From NCBI GenBank assembly GCA_021773335.1, contig JAJFKG010000023.1:1-62574 (forward strand): a stretch of DNA of 62,574 nucleotides. Direction: 5' to 3'. The position numbers and the translations under genes are program-made. The notes beneath the pieces are model-generated. The model ran no database searches, was not told where the DNA came from, and saw only the letters and a list, made by a program, of their open reading frames with translations. Position 1 is the stretch's first letter. The number at the start of each line of letters is the position of its first letter. Origin of the DNA: Gammaproteobacteria bacterium (GTDB lineage Bacteria > Pseudomonadota > Gammaproteobacteria > JAJFKG01). Shown here one piece after another: positions 8,264-16,384 of the stretch.

Positions 8264-9390
8264 CCAAACATAACGGAGAAAATCGCATCAGCGACAATGA
8301 TAAGAAAGATAGAATGCACCACGCTACGAGTCGTCTCGTGCCCAACACTATCGGCATCACCCTGTACTTGGAAGCCGTGATAACAACCCACACCAGAAAT
8401 GATCAATGCAAATACCGGCACTTTGACCATACCCAACCAATAGGTACGGAAGGAAATTGCATCCTGAAACCGCTCTAAGAAATTAGTAAAGCCGATACTC
8501 AGCATCCCTTTTGAAATGACCATACCACCAAAAACCCCAAAAATATCCGCCCAAATCGTCAACAGCGGCAACGCTATCAACAGGCCAAACATTTTTGGCA
8601 AAATGAGCATTTCAGTTGGGGAAACACCCATTGTGCGCAAAGCATCAATCTCTTCATTGACCTTCATCGTCCCTATTTGTGCGGTAAACGCTGCGCCGGT
8701 ACGACCAGCAATAATAATCGCTGCGATTAATGGCCCAAATTCACGCAGCATTGAAATGCCGAGCAAATCAACAATATAAATATTGGCGCCATAGTTGCGG
8801 AGTTGTTGCCCCATCTGGTAGGCCAACACTACACCAATTAAAAACGTTAACAGAGCAATAATAGGCAATGCTTGATAACCGCTGGTTTCAACTGCCCCCA
8901 ATAATTGGCGCCATTGGATGCGCAGAGGGTTGAGAAAAGCGCGCATCATATAGATGGCGGTTTCTCCGATAAAAGCAAACACATGGAGAATTTGCTCAAG
9001 GGCTTGCACAGCGCCTTTTCCTAATTGTGCAAACCAACCAGGCAGAGCTGGCTTGCCGCTCTCAGCAATACGTTGGGCATGTCGGGTCACCAACGCAATC
9101 AGATTAGAGCGTTCCGTATCGAAACCCTGCCATTGAATTTGTGATTGCCGATCTTCAACACGTTGACATAGTTTGTGCAATAACCAAGCACCAGAAGAGT
9201 CCAATTGTACAATTTGACTACCATCGACCGTCACACTTGCTTGCGCAGGCAAACGGAGCTTTTCAATCAATCCATCGAGCATAGCTATCCCACCGGCGGT
9301 CCAATCGCCAGCGCATACAAGCAGCGCCCCTTCCGCACTAGGCTCTATCGAAGCGAATTCAATGGAATGCTTATTATCTATATTTATCAT
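8248..9390 (-). CDS. mlaE: MlaE-family permease with fused N-terminal STAS domain
   Basis: A 380-residue protein. The first ~110 residues resemble a STAS domain ('LLVCAGDWTAGGIAML', 'VTVDGSQIVQLDSSGAWLL'), equivalent to separate MlaB. The remainder is an MlaE permease with several membrane spans ('LPIIALLTFLIGVVLAYQMG', 'REFGPLIAAIIIAGRTGAAF', and the 'EEIDALRTMGVSP' coupling helix). It is the first gene of the four-gene operon. The fusion explains why no separate mlaB is present, and mlaC is also absent here. Confidence 0.92.
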   Translation of the reverse strand: MINIDNKHSIEFASIEPSAEGALLVCAGDWTAGGIAMLDGLIEKLRLPAQASVTVDGSQIVQLDSSGAWLLHKLCQRVEDRQSQIQWQGFDTERSNLIALVTRHAQRIAESGKPALPGWFAQLGKGAVQALEQILHVFAFIGETAIYMMRAFLNPLRIQWRQLLGAVETSGYQALPIIALLTFLIGVVLAYQMGQQLRNYGANIYIVDLLGISMLREFGPLIAAIIIAGRTGAAFTAQIGTMKVNEEIDALRTMGVSPTEMLILPKMFGLLIALPLLTIWADIFGVFGGMVISKGMLSIGFTNFLERFQDAISFRTYWLGMVKVPVFALIISGVGCYHGFQVQGDADSVGHETTRSVVHSIFLIIVADAIFSVMFGWSDM

Positions 9391-9431
9391 TTAAATCAGC
9401 AAGATAGCCATAAGGTTATTTCTCTTGCTGC

Positions 9432-9499
9432 ATTATATAGTAATTTACTGCGAGAAGCATGAAGTCCGCATACTATGGGCTATCGACTTAAGGTATAAT
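9432..9499. promoter_or_regulatory. Divergent -10 elements between mlaE and ubiE
   Basis: TATAAT reads on the minus strand at 9432-9437 (toward mlaE) and on the plus strand at 9494-9499 (toward ubiE, 32 bp before its ATG). Neither has a clear -35, so these are -10 candidates only. Confidence 0.4.
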
Positions 9500-9530
9500 T
9501 TTGCTCCGCAATCAGTAGATACGGTGAAAA

Positions 9531-10280
9531 ATGTCAGACGAACAAAAAACACACTTTGGTTATCAGCAAGTGAATAAACAAGACAAAGCCAGTTTAGTCG
9601 GTGAAGTCTTTCACTCAGTTGCCGATAAATATGACCTCATGAATGACTTAATGTCTCTCGGTATTCATCGTCTGTGGAAGCCGCGCGTGATCGCACTCAG
9701 CCACATACGTCCTGGCAATCGTGTCTTAGATCTCGCCGGGGGCACGGGTGATTTAGCACGTGACTTTGCCAAACGAGTGGGCGAGCGGGGCACCGTTGTA
9801 CTTTCTGACATTAATTCATCCATGTTAAATGTAGGGCGTGATCGCCTATTAGATGCAGGCATCGTCAACAATATCGAATTTGTACAAGCGGATGCGCAAT
9901 ATTTGCCTTTTCACGATAACGACTTTAACTGCATCAGCATCGGTTTTGGTTTACGTAATGTGACTGATATATCAAAAGCCTTACAAGAAATGCAGCGCGT
10001 ATTAAAACCGGGTGGATGCTTATTGATTTTAGAATTTTCCAAGCCCAGGTTGCCAGGCTTAAAGCCTATCTACGATACTTATTCTTTCAAACTACTGCCT
10101 AAATTAGGCAAGCTAATTGCAAATGATGAAGAAAGTTATCGTTATCTTGTCGAATCTATTCGTATGCATCCGGATCAAGAAACGCTAAAAAATATGGCAC
10201 TAGATGCTGGTTTTGATAAGTGTGAATATTTTAATTTAAGCGGCGGAATTGTGGCAATACACCGAGCCTACAAATATTAG
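9531..10280 (+). CDS. ubiE: Ubiquinone/menaquinone C-methyltransferase UbiE
   Basis: A 249-residue SAM-dependent methyltransferase, close to the usual 251. Motif I is '[15 protein letters not shown]'. UbiE signatures are '[17 protein letters not shown]', '[11 protein letters not shown]' and '[16 protein letters not shown]', with C-terminal '[15 protein letters not shown]'. It C-methylates the benzoquinol ring in ubiquinone (and, where present, menaquinone) synthesis. It begins the run ubiE-ubiJ-ubiB-tatABC, the same order as in enteric bacteria. Confidence 0.97.
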   Translation: MSDEQKTHFGYQQVNKQDKASLVGEVFHSVADKYDLMNDLMSLGIHRLWKPRVIALSHIRPGNRVLDLAGGTGDLARDFAKRVGERGTVVLSDINSSMLNVGRDRLLDAGIVNNIEFVQADAQYLPFHDNDFNCISIGFGLRNVTDISKALQEMQRVLKPGGCLLILEFSKPRLPGLKPIYDTYSFKLLPKLGKLIANDEESYRYLVESIRMHPDQETLKNMALDAGFDKCEYFNLSGGIVAIHRAYKY

Positions 10281-10300
10281 AGATCCTAAGGATAATAACT

Positions 10301-10900
10301 ATGCTACCGGACTTGTTTCTCAATGCATTAGAAAATGCCATTAACAAATACATTCATCTCGATCCTAGTAGTCGTTCTCGCTTGACGCCCCTCAACGATA
10401 AAATCGTAGCAATTCATGTGCGTGGATTGGATATACGATTTTATCTGTTTTTCTCAGCAAACGGCGTGCATTTACAAAAAAACTTTCAGGGTGCAACCCA
10501 TACTCAAATCAGTGGCACACCCTTTGGCTTATTCTGCCTGGGGACACAAAGTAACGAAAAAGGCGCTGCATTTAGTCAAGATGTTGCAGTAACCGGTGAC
10601 CTCGAGCTGGGTCAACTCGTCAAAGATTTCTTCGCTAATGTTGATATCGATTGGGAAGAACATCTGTCACACTGTGTCGGCGATATTGCGGCCCATAGCA
10701 TTGCCAATGTTACGCGTAATACCTTAGCCTGGAGTAAACAAACCGCCACTACCCTGCGCCAAGACTTGAGTGAATATTTACAAGAAGAAGCCCGACATTT
10801 TCCTTCGCGCGAGGAGGTTAACGATTTTCTTTCTGATGTCGATAAGCTGCGCGATGACTATGAGCGCATAGAGGCCCGCCTCTCACGCTTGGAAAACTAG
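10301..10900 (+). CDS. ubiJ: Ubiquinone biosynthesis accessory factor UbiJ (SCP2 domain)
   Basis: A 199-residue protein between ubiE and ubiB, as in E. coli (201). The N-terminal half is an SCP2-like lipid-binding fold ('GLDIRFYLFFSANGVHLQ', 'ISGTPFGLFCL', 'DVAVTGDLELGQLVKDFF'). The C-terminus is a charged helix/coiled coil ('FLSDVDKLRDDYERIEARL'). It belongs to the soluble Ubi complex with UbiK and binds isoprenoid quinone intermediates. It starts 20 bp after ubiE. Confidence 0.92.
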   Translation: MLPDLFLNALENAINKYIHLDPSSRSRLTPLNDKIVAIHVRGLDIRFYLFFSANGVHLQKNFQGATHTQISGTPFGLFCLGTQSNEKGAAFSQDVAVTGDLELGQLVKDFFANVDIDWEEHLSHCVGDIAAHSIANVTRNTLAWSKQTATTLRQDLSEYLQEEARHFPSREEVNDFLSDVDKLRDDYERIEARLSRLEN

Positions 10901-11025
10901 GGTTAGCTTACCATTCAACAAGGCTGATTTTCTGCGAACCCGCGCGTTAAGATTTCGTTATGTCGGAATGAAGTGTATACTTTATATCCTGACCTGAGAT
11001 TAGGTCATTTTACTTACAAAAAGGA

Positions 11026-12705
11026 ATGCGCGTGCGACAAATAGCACAAATAATTCGGCTAATTCATATTAACTTCATTCTGATACGGCATGGTTTGGAT
11101 GAAGTGGTATTAGCAACTCGACTATTTGCGCCACTGCGTTTTTTAGCCTATCTCAACCCCTGGTATTGGACTCACAATAAAGATTTACCGCACGAACAAC
11201 GTATTCGCATGGCGCTTGAAGAACTTGGCCCTATCTTTGTTAAGTTCGGTCAAATGCTCTCAACGCGGCGCGATCTATTACCTGAAGCACTCGCCAATGA
11301 GTTGGCCTTGCTACAAGATCGAGTGCCACCATTCCCCGGCGAGCTTGCACAAAAGATTGTAGAAAAAACCTATTCACAACCTTTGAATACCATCTTCCAA
11401 GAATTTAATCCCTCTGCTTTAGCTTCAGCATCCATTGCTCAAGTACACTGCGCTAAGTTACTTGATGGCACCGAAGTTGTTATTAAAATTTTACGGCCTA
11501 ACATTCGCAAAGCAATTAGTCGCGATGTCGATTTGCTTTACACATTTGCGCGCCTGTTACAGCGTTTTTCACGCGATATACAAAGACTACGCCCGCTTGA
11601 AGTCATTCAAGAATTTGAACGCACGCTGCATGATGAACTCGACCTCATGCGCGAAGCTGCAAATGCATCGCAGCTAAGACGAAATTTCTCTAACTCACCG
11701 CTGCTCTATATTCCCGAAATTTACTGGCATTATACTCGGCAACGCGTCATGGTAATGGAACGCATTAGTGGCATCCCAATTTCAAATATCGACGCCTTAC
11801 GTAAGCATGGCATTGATCTAAAAAAGCTTGCCGAACAAAGCGTAGAAATCTTCTTTACGCAAGTGATACGCGATTGTTTTTTTCACGCCGACATGCACCC
11901 CGGTAATATTTTCGTTGCCACAGACAACCCGAGCAATCCGCAATATATAGCCGTTGATTTTGGGATTATGGGGACTTTAGGCCCTAAAGATCAGCGTTAT
12001 CTTGCAGAAAATTTATTAGCTTTTTTCAAGCGCGATTATCGGCGCGTTGCAGAGCTGCACGTTGAAAGTGGTTGGATTCCTGCAAACACACGTGTCGATG
12101 AATTTGAAGCAGCGATCCGCACCGTCTGCGAACCAATTTTTGAAAGGCCACTCAAAGATATTTCTTTCGGCCAAGTCTTACTAAAACTCTTTCAAACGGC
12201 AAAACGTTTTGACATGGAAGTGCAGCCTCAACTTGTCCTTTTACAAAAAACATTACTCGCAGTCGAGGGCTTAGGTCGTCAGTTATATCCCGAGCTCGAC
12301 TTATGGAATACAGCAAAACCCTTTCTGGAAAAATGGCTAAAACAACAAGTCGGCGCGAAAGCAATGATACGCAAAGTGCGTAAGCTGGCGCCATTTTGGG
12401 CAGAGCAAGCCCCAGATATGCCAATGTTGATCTATCAATCTTTACAACAATTACGGCAAATAGAATTTAATAACCGCATTAAACAAGATAACGTTCGCCG
12501 TGAACATAGTAATCGTTTTGTCAGTCGACGGCGTACATTTTGGTTGGGAGCAGGCTTGGCTTTGCTTGTAAGTGTTGGTTTAAATATGGGTTTAAGTGAT
12601 TATACGACCACAGCTGTGCCTAAGCTTGATTGGGCCCTGGCCGGAGTGGGCATTATTGCTTTAGTATTCGCATTCTCATCACGGAGGAACAAAAAATGGG
12701 ATTAG
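11026..12705 (+). CDS. ubiB: Ubiquinone biosynthesis atypical kinase UbiB
   Basis: A 559-residue ABC1/ADCK-type protein (E. coli 546). It has the KxGQ signature '[16 protein letters not shown]', the Ala-rich loop '[11 protein letters not shown]', '[10 protein letters not shown]' and 'VDFGIMG', and two C-terminal transmembrane helices ('[19 protein letters not shown]' and '[14 protein letters not shown]'). It has ATPase activity needed for quinone synthesis at the inner membrane. The ATG at 11026 has AAGGA only 1 nt away, so the in-frame GTG at 11032 may be the true start. The 3' end overlaps tatA by 10 nt. Confidence 0.95.
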   Translation: MRVRQIAQIIRLIHINFILIRHGLDEVVLATRLFAPLRFLAYLNPWYWTHNKDLPHEQRIRMALEELGPIFVKFGQMLSTRRDLLPEALANELALLQDRVPPFPGELAQKIVEKTYSQPLNTIFQEFNPSALASASIAQVHCAKLLDGTEVVIKILRPNIRKAISRDVDLLYTFARLLQRFSRDIQRLRPLEVIQEFERTLHDELDLMREAANASQLRRNFSNSPLLYIPEIYWHYTRQRVMVMERISGIPISNIDALRKHGIDLKKLAEQSVEIFFTQVIRDCFFHADMHPGNIFVATDNPSNPQYIAVDFGIMGTLGPKDQRYLAENLLAFFKRDYRRVAELHVESGWIPANTRVDEFEAAIRTVCEPIFERPLKDISFGQVLLKLFQTAKRFDMEVQPQLVLLQKTLLAVEGLGRQLYPELDLWNTAKPFLEKWLKQQVGAKAMIRKVRKLAPFWAEQAPDMPMLIYQSLQQLRQIEFNNRIKQDNVRREHSNRFVSRRRTFWLGAGLALLVSVGLNMGLSDYTTTAVPKLDWALAGVGIIALVFAFSSRRNKKWD

Positions 12706-12875
12706 GTGGTATTAGTGTTGGGTCACTTCTTATTATTTTACTGATTATTTTATTGATTTTCGGCACAAAACGCTTGCGCAATATGGGTGAAGATGTCGGT
12801 TCAGCCGTGAAAAGCTTCCGCAAAGGGATGCAGGATGAAGCTGACTCTCAACAAAACGAACAAAACAACGAATAG
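12696..12875 (+). CDS. tatA: Sec-independent protein translocase TatA
   Basis: A 59-residue protein with one N-terminal membrane helix '[19 protein letters not shown]', the F-G-T/K hinge, an amphipathic helix and a charged tail. The start at 12696 is chosen because GGAGG lies 8 nt upstream; the same frame runs back to 12630 only inside ubiB. It forms the variable-size pore for folded twin-arginine substrates. It overlaps ubiB. Confidence 0.95.
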   Translation: MGLGGISVGSLLIILLIILLIFGTKRLRNMGEDVGSAVKSFRKGMQDEADSQQNEQNNE

Positions 12876-12894
12876 TTAAGGAAACATCGTCGTA

Positions 12895-13143
12895 ATGTTT
12901 GATATAAGCATCTGGGAAATTGGTTTAATACTCGTCATTGCCCTGATTGTCATCGGCCCCAAGAGGCTGCCAGAAGTCGCCCATTTTATCGGGCGTTGGT
13001 TGCAGCGCATAAAATTACGTTGGCATGGTGTCAAACGCGACATCGATCAAGAATTACAAATCGCTCAACTCAAAGAAAACTTGCGCCGCGCACAACAAGC
13101 CGAACAGCACAAAGACGATGAGCCAAGTGAGAAACAAACCTAA
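12895..13143 (+). CDS. tatB: Sec-independent protein translocase TatB
   Basis: An 82-residue protein with N-terminal 'MFDISIWEIGLILVIALIVIG', the conserved 'GPKRLPEVAHFIGRW' and a basic helix. It is shorter than E. coli TatB (171), as in several related lineages. It sits with TatC in the signal-peptide receptor complex. It starts 19 bp after tatA, and its TAA shares a base with the tatC ATG (TAATG). Confidence 0.95.
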   Translation: MFDISIWEIGLILVIALIVIGPKRLPEVAHFIGRWLQRIKLRWHGVKRDIDQELQIAQLKENLRRAQQAEQHKDDEPSEKQT

Positions 13144-13907
13144 TGGAGAAAAGTAACTCACAAGATCATGTGACTAAAGAAGAAGCGCATACGCCTCTGC
13201 TTAATCACTTAATCGAAGCACGTAAGCGACTTATTTTTACATTGCTTAGTATCATAATAATCTTTCTAGCACTTTATCCATTCGCAAACCAACTCTACCA
13301 CTTTCTTGCTTTACCCTTAATGCAACACTTACCACGTGGTAGCCGAATTATTGCGACAGCCGTTGCCACACCATTTTTAACACCATTAAAACTAACGTTA
13401 ATCTTGTCCGCTTTGATCGCTATCCCTTTTATCTTGTACCAGCTCTGGTCTTTTATCGCACCAGGATTATATCGTAAAGAAAAACACGTCGCTTGGCCCT
13501 TATTAATCGCAAGTACTGCCTTATTTTACATTGGGATAGCTTTCGCTTATTGGGTGGTCTTTCCTCTGGTCTTTGGCTTTTTCACCACAGTTGGTCCTAA
13601 CAATATCACCGTTATGCCCGATATGGGCCTCTATTTAAATTTTTGTCTTAAATTATTCTTTGCATTTGGTCTTGCTTTCGAAGTGCCTATTTTAACCTTG
13701 TTACTCATTAAAAGCGGCATTGTTAGCGCAAAGCAATTGTCGACCAAACGCCCTTATATTATTGTCGTCGCGTTTATTATCGGCATGTTATTAACACCGC
13801 CCGATATTATTTCTCAAGTATTACTAGCGCTTCCAATTTGGTTGCTCTATGAAATAGGCATCTTACTCAGTCGCATCGGGAGAAACAATGAAAGAATTTA
13901 TCCGTAA
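13143..13907 (+). CDS. tatC: Sec-independent protein translocase TatC
   Basis: A 254-residue integral membrane protein with six predicted spans. Family motifs are 'LLNHLIEARKRL' at the cytoplasmic N-terminus, 'LYQLWSFIAPGLYRKEK' and 'FGLAFEVPI'. It recognises twin-arginine signal peptides. It is coupled to tatB by TAATG and overlaps the next gene by 20 bp. Confidence 0.96.
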   Translation: MEKSNSQDHVTKEEAHTPLLNHLIEARKRLIFTLLSIIIIFLALYPFANQLYHFLALPLMQHLPRGSRIIATAVATPFLTPLKLTLILSALIAIPFILYQLWSFIAPGLYRKEKHVAWPLLIASTALFYIGIAFAYWVVFPLVFGFFTTVGPNNITVMPDMGLYLNFCLKLFFAFGLAFEVPILTLLLIKSGIVSAKQLSTKRPYIIVVAFIIGMLLTPPDIISQVLLALPIWLLYEIGILLSRIGRNNERIYP

Positions 13908-14889
13908 TTTACCTAAAGCCGAATTACATTTACATATTGAAGGTAGTCTTGAACCTGAACTCATGTTTACAATTGCTAAACGCAACGATGCGCTATTGCC
14001 TTATAATTCGGTTGAGGAAGTCAAAGCAGCATATCAATTTAGTAACTTGCAATCGTTTCTTGACATCTATCATTTAGGCGCAACCGTTCTGCAAAAAGAA
14101 CAAGATTTTTTTGACATGACCTGGGCCTATTTAGAGCGTGTTGCAAAAGACAACGTCATTCATACCGAAATTTTCTTTGTTCCACAAATTCATACACGCC
14201 GTGGTGTCAGTTTCGATACTGTCGTCAATGGCATTTACAGGGCACTGCAAAAAGGGCATCTGCTACTCGACATTAGTAGCAAATTAATCTTATGCTTCGT
14301 ACGTGAAGACAGTGCAGAGGAGGCCATGCAAACTTTACAACAAGCCCTTGAGCACAAAGATAAAATTATTGGAGTAGGGCTAGAATCAGCTGAAGTCGGC
14401 AATCCGCCTAGCAAGTTTGCCGGTGTATTTGAAAAAGCGCTTGAAGAGGGTTTACTGACCGTTGCTCACGCAGGTGAAGAAGGGCCAGCTGAGTATATTT
14501 GGCAAGCCTTGGATTTGTGTAAGGTTTCTCGTATCGATCATGGCGTACGTTGCCTTGACGACGAAAAATTGGTTCAACGCTTAATTGAAGAGCAAACGCC
14601 TTTGACGGTTTGCCCTCTGTCTAATGTCAAACTCAAAGTCTTTAACACGCTTGCCGCTCATCCTTTGAAAAAAATGCTAGATATGGGATTGTGTGTCACA
14701 ATTAATTCCGACGACCCCGCTTATTTTGGCGGTTATATTGGAGAAAATTTTGCTGCTACTCAAGCTGCGCTTGGATTAACAAAAGAAGATTTGCGGAAGT
14801 TAACACGCAATGCCTTTAATGCGTCTTTTGTTAGCCATGAAGAGCGCAAACATATGTTAAAGCTACTCGACAAACTAGCCTTCTGTTAG
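13888..14889 (+). CDS. add: Adenosine/adenine deaminase family protein
   Basis: A 333-residue amidohydrolase. It has metal ligands 'ELHLHIEGSLEPE' near the N-terminus, 'HAGEEG', 'IDHGVRC' and 'NSDDPAYFGG'. 'TVCPLSNVKLKVF' resembles the motif of adenine deaminases more than that of classical adenosine deaminase, so adenine may be the real substrate. The reaction is hydrolytic removal of the 6-amino group in purine salvage. Its ATG lies inside tatC, so it is probably co-transcribed with the tat genes. A strong terminator follows. Confidence 0.88.
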   Translation: MKEFIRNLPKAELHLHIEGSLEPELMFTIAKRNDALLPYNSVEEVKAAYQFSNLQSFLDIYHLGATVLQKEQDFFDMTWAYLERVAKDNVIHTEIFFVPQIHTRRGVSFDTVVNGIYRALQKGHLLLDISSKLILCFVREDSAEEAMQTLQQALEHKDKIIGVGLESAEVGNPPSKFAGVFEKALEEGLLTVAHAGEEGPAEYIWQALDLCKVSRIDHGVRCLDDEKLVQRLIEEQTPLTVCPLSNVKLKVFNTLAAHPLKKMLDMGLCVTINSDDPAYFGGYIGENFAATQAALGLTKEDLRKLTRNAFNASFVSHEERKHMLKLLDKLAFC

Positions 14890-14900
14890 CAATAGATAAA

Positions 14901-14927
14901 ATAAAGGCCCTTAATCGGGCCTTTATT
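14901..14927. terminator. Bidirectional intrinsic terminator
   Basis: Stem AATAAAGGCCC-type arm (core AAAGGCCC 14903-14910) with GGGCCTTT at 14917-14924 and a 6-nt loop. Flanking A/T bases give an A-tract on one side and a T-tract on the other. It lies between the convergent deaminase and VOC genes. Confidence 0.8.
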
Positions 14928-14947
14928 CACACTAGCCAACGCCACCC

Positions 14948-15388
14948 TTAGACAGGCTTAGGACCATGTTCAGCGACATTGGTCGCAAAACTCCAAATAT
15001 GTCCATCCAAATCTTTAAGCATACACATACGATCACCCCAAAATTGCTCTACCGGCTTTTCGATTATTTCAGCACCTACCTCTCCTGCGCGCGCACAAAG
15101 TTGATCTACGTCATCACAATAAACATAAAGGCTAATCGCGCCTTGCACACCGCTGTTTGCCGGTGTTTTGACGGTACCACCCCAGCCACCTTCAGCACCA
15201 AACATGATAACCTGATCTCGGTATCTCATCTCAGCATGCAATAACTCACCATCTTTTTCCATTTCATCAGGCAGCTGTTCAAAGCCAAATGCCGCTTTAT
15301 AAAATTCGATTGCGCGCTTTACATCTTTAACGGTAATATATGGAATCATCCACGACATACTCTCCGGTTTTGCAGGTCTCTTCGTCAT
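14948..15388 (-). CDS. VOC/glyoxalase-fold protein (PhnB-like)
   Basis: A 146-residue protein with two beta-alpha-beta-beta-beta modules: 'IPYITVKDVKRAIEFYKAAF' at the N-terminus and 'SLYVYCDDVDQLCARAGEVG' followed by 'FWGDRMCMLKDLDGHIWSFA'. This resembles the PhnB/YdfB branch of the vicinal-oxygen-chelate superfamily. The branch's substrates are varied and often unknown, so no reaction is assigned. It lies 14 bp after the homoserine kinase gene on the same strand and is probably co-transcribed with it. Confidence 0.85.
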   Translation of the reverse strand: MTKRPAKPESMSWMIPYITVKDVKRAIEFYKAAFGFEQLPDEMEKDGELLHAEMRYRDQVIMFGAEGGWGGTVKTPANSGVQGAISLYVYCDDVDQLCARAGEVGAEIIEKPVEQFWGDRMCMLKDLDGHIWSFATNVAEHGPKPV

Positions 15389-15402
15389 CAGGGTTTCTCC
15401 TA

Positions 15403-16332
15403 TTAGCAGTTAGAATCTCTATGTAAACACACAATATGTTTGAATACTTGAGGATCTTTGATTTGTACCAAAGCTCCATCGTTAGCAAAATAAAAATCAT
15501 TTAAGCGTGACAACCAAAAGCGCATTGCCGCTAAGCGTAACATTGCATTCCAATACTCTTTTTCTATCTTAGTCAAAAGTCTATGTTGTTGATAGGCTTG
15601 CAATAAAGCTTGGGCATTTGCTTGTTCCACTTCTCTGCCATCAACCAGGCACCAATCATTATACACCGTCGCCAAATCCAAAAGATAGTTGTCATAACAC
15701 GCATAATAAAAATCGATAACTCCCGTTAATTGTTGGACATTAAACAACGCATTATCTCGAAACAAATCCGCATGCACAATGCCACGTGGCAAACTGTCCC
15801 AGGGACATTGTTGCAAGAACGCAAGCTCTTCTTGCAGTAAAGCCGCTTCATCTGCTGGCAATCTGGGCAATACGCGTCGTGCTGTTGCATTGCGCCACTG
15901 TAGCCCACGCAAACTCGGCTTATGCGGAGTAAACTCTTGGGTTAAAACATGCATACGCCCAAGAAAGTCACCAATTTGTGCACATTGCTGCGCACTAGGC
16001 TGCAGCACGCACTCACCAAGCAACCACGTTTGTAACGTTGCTGGCTTTGCGTTAAGTGTTTTTAATAACTCACCATGCTTAGCAGCAATGACTATTGGGC
16101 AAGGCAAATCATGCTTAGCCAAAAAATTCATTAGTTGCAAATAAAAAGGCAGATCAGCGTGGCTATCTTGCTCGAACAGAGTAAGCGCGTACTGGCCCTG
16201 ATCAGTGACCACACAATAATTGGTATTGGTAACGCCCGCTTCAATACCAGAAAATGTAGATAATTTCCCAAGCCTATAATCGCCCAAAAACTTTACTAGC
16301 TCAGACTCGCTTACCTTAGTAAAAACTGACAT
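15403..16332 (-). CDS. thrB: Homoserine kinase (APH-fold, ThrB2 type)
   Basis: A 309-residue aminoglycoside-phosphotransferase-fold kinase. The N-terminal 'FSGIEAGVTNTNYCVVT', the catalytic 'GIVHADLFRDNALF' (HxDxxxxN) and 'GVIDFYYACYDNYLLDLA' are diagnostic of the Pseudomonas/Legionella-type homoserine kinase, which is unrelated to the GHMP-type ThrB of E. coli. It phosphorylates homoserine in threonine synthesis. It is divergent from polA with a 52-bp gap. Confidence 0.92.
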   Translation of the reverse strand: MSVFTKVSESELVKFLGDYRLGKLSTFSGIEAGVTNTNYCVVTDQGQYALTLFEQDSHADLPFYLQLMNFLAKHDLPCPIVIAAKHGELLKTLNAKPATLQTWLLGECVLQPSAQQCAQIGDFLGRMHVLTQEFTPHKPSLRGLQWRNATARRVLPRLPADEAALLQEELAFLQQCPWDSLPRGIVHADLFRDNALFNVQQLTGVIDFYYACYDNYLLDLATVYNDWCLVDGREVEQANAQALLQAYQQHRLLTKIEKEYWNAMLRLAAMRFWLSRLNDFYFANDGALVQIKDPQVFKHIVCLHRDSNC

Positions 16333-16384
16333 AATTCGTACTTATATTTAAGACTTACGTAAAATTCCAAGAGTATCATAAATC

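Noticed and set aside
10990..11007. A hairpin TGACCT/AGGTCA followed by TTTT between ubiJ and ubiB
   Set aside because: A 6-bp stem is too weak to call a terminator, and ubiB is expected to be expressed with ubiE-ubiJ.
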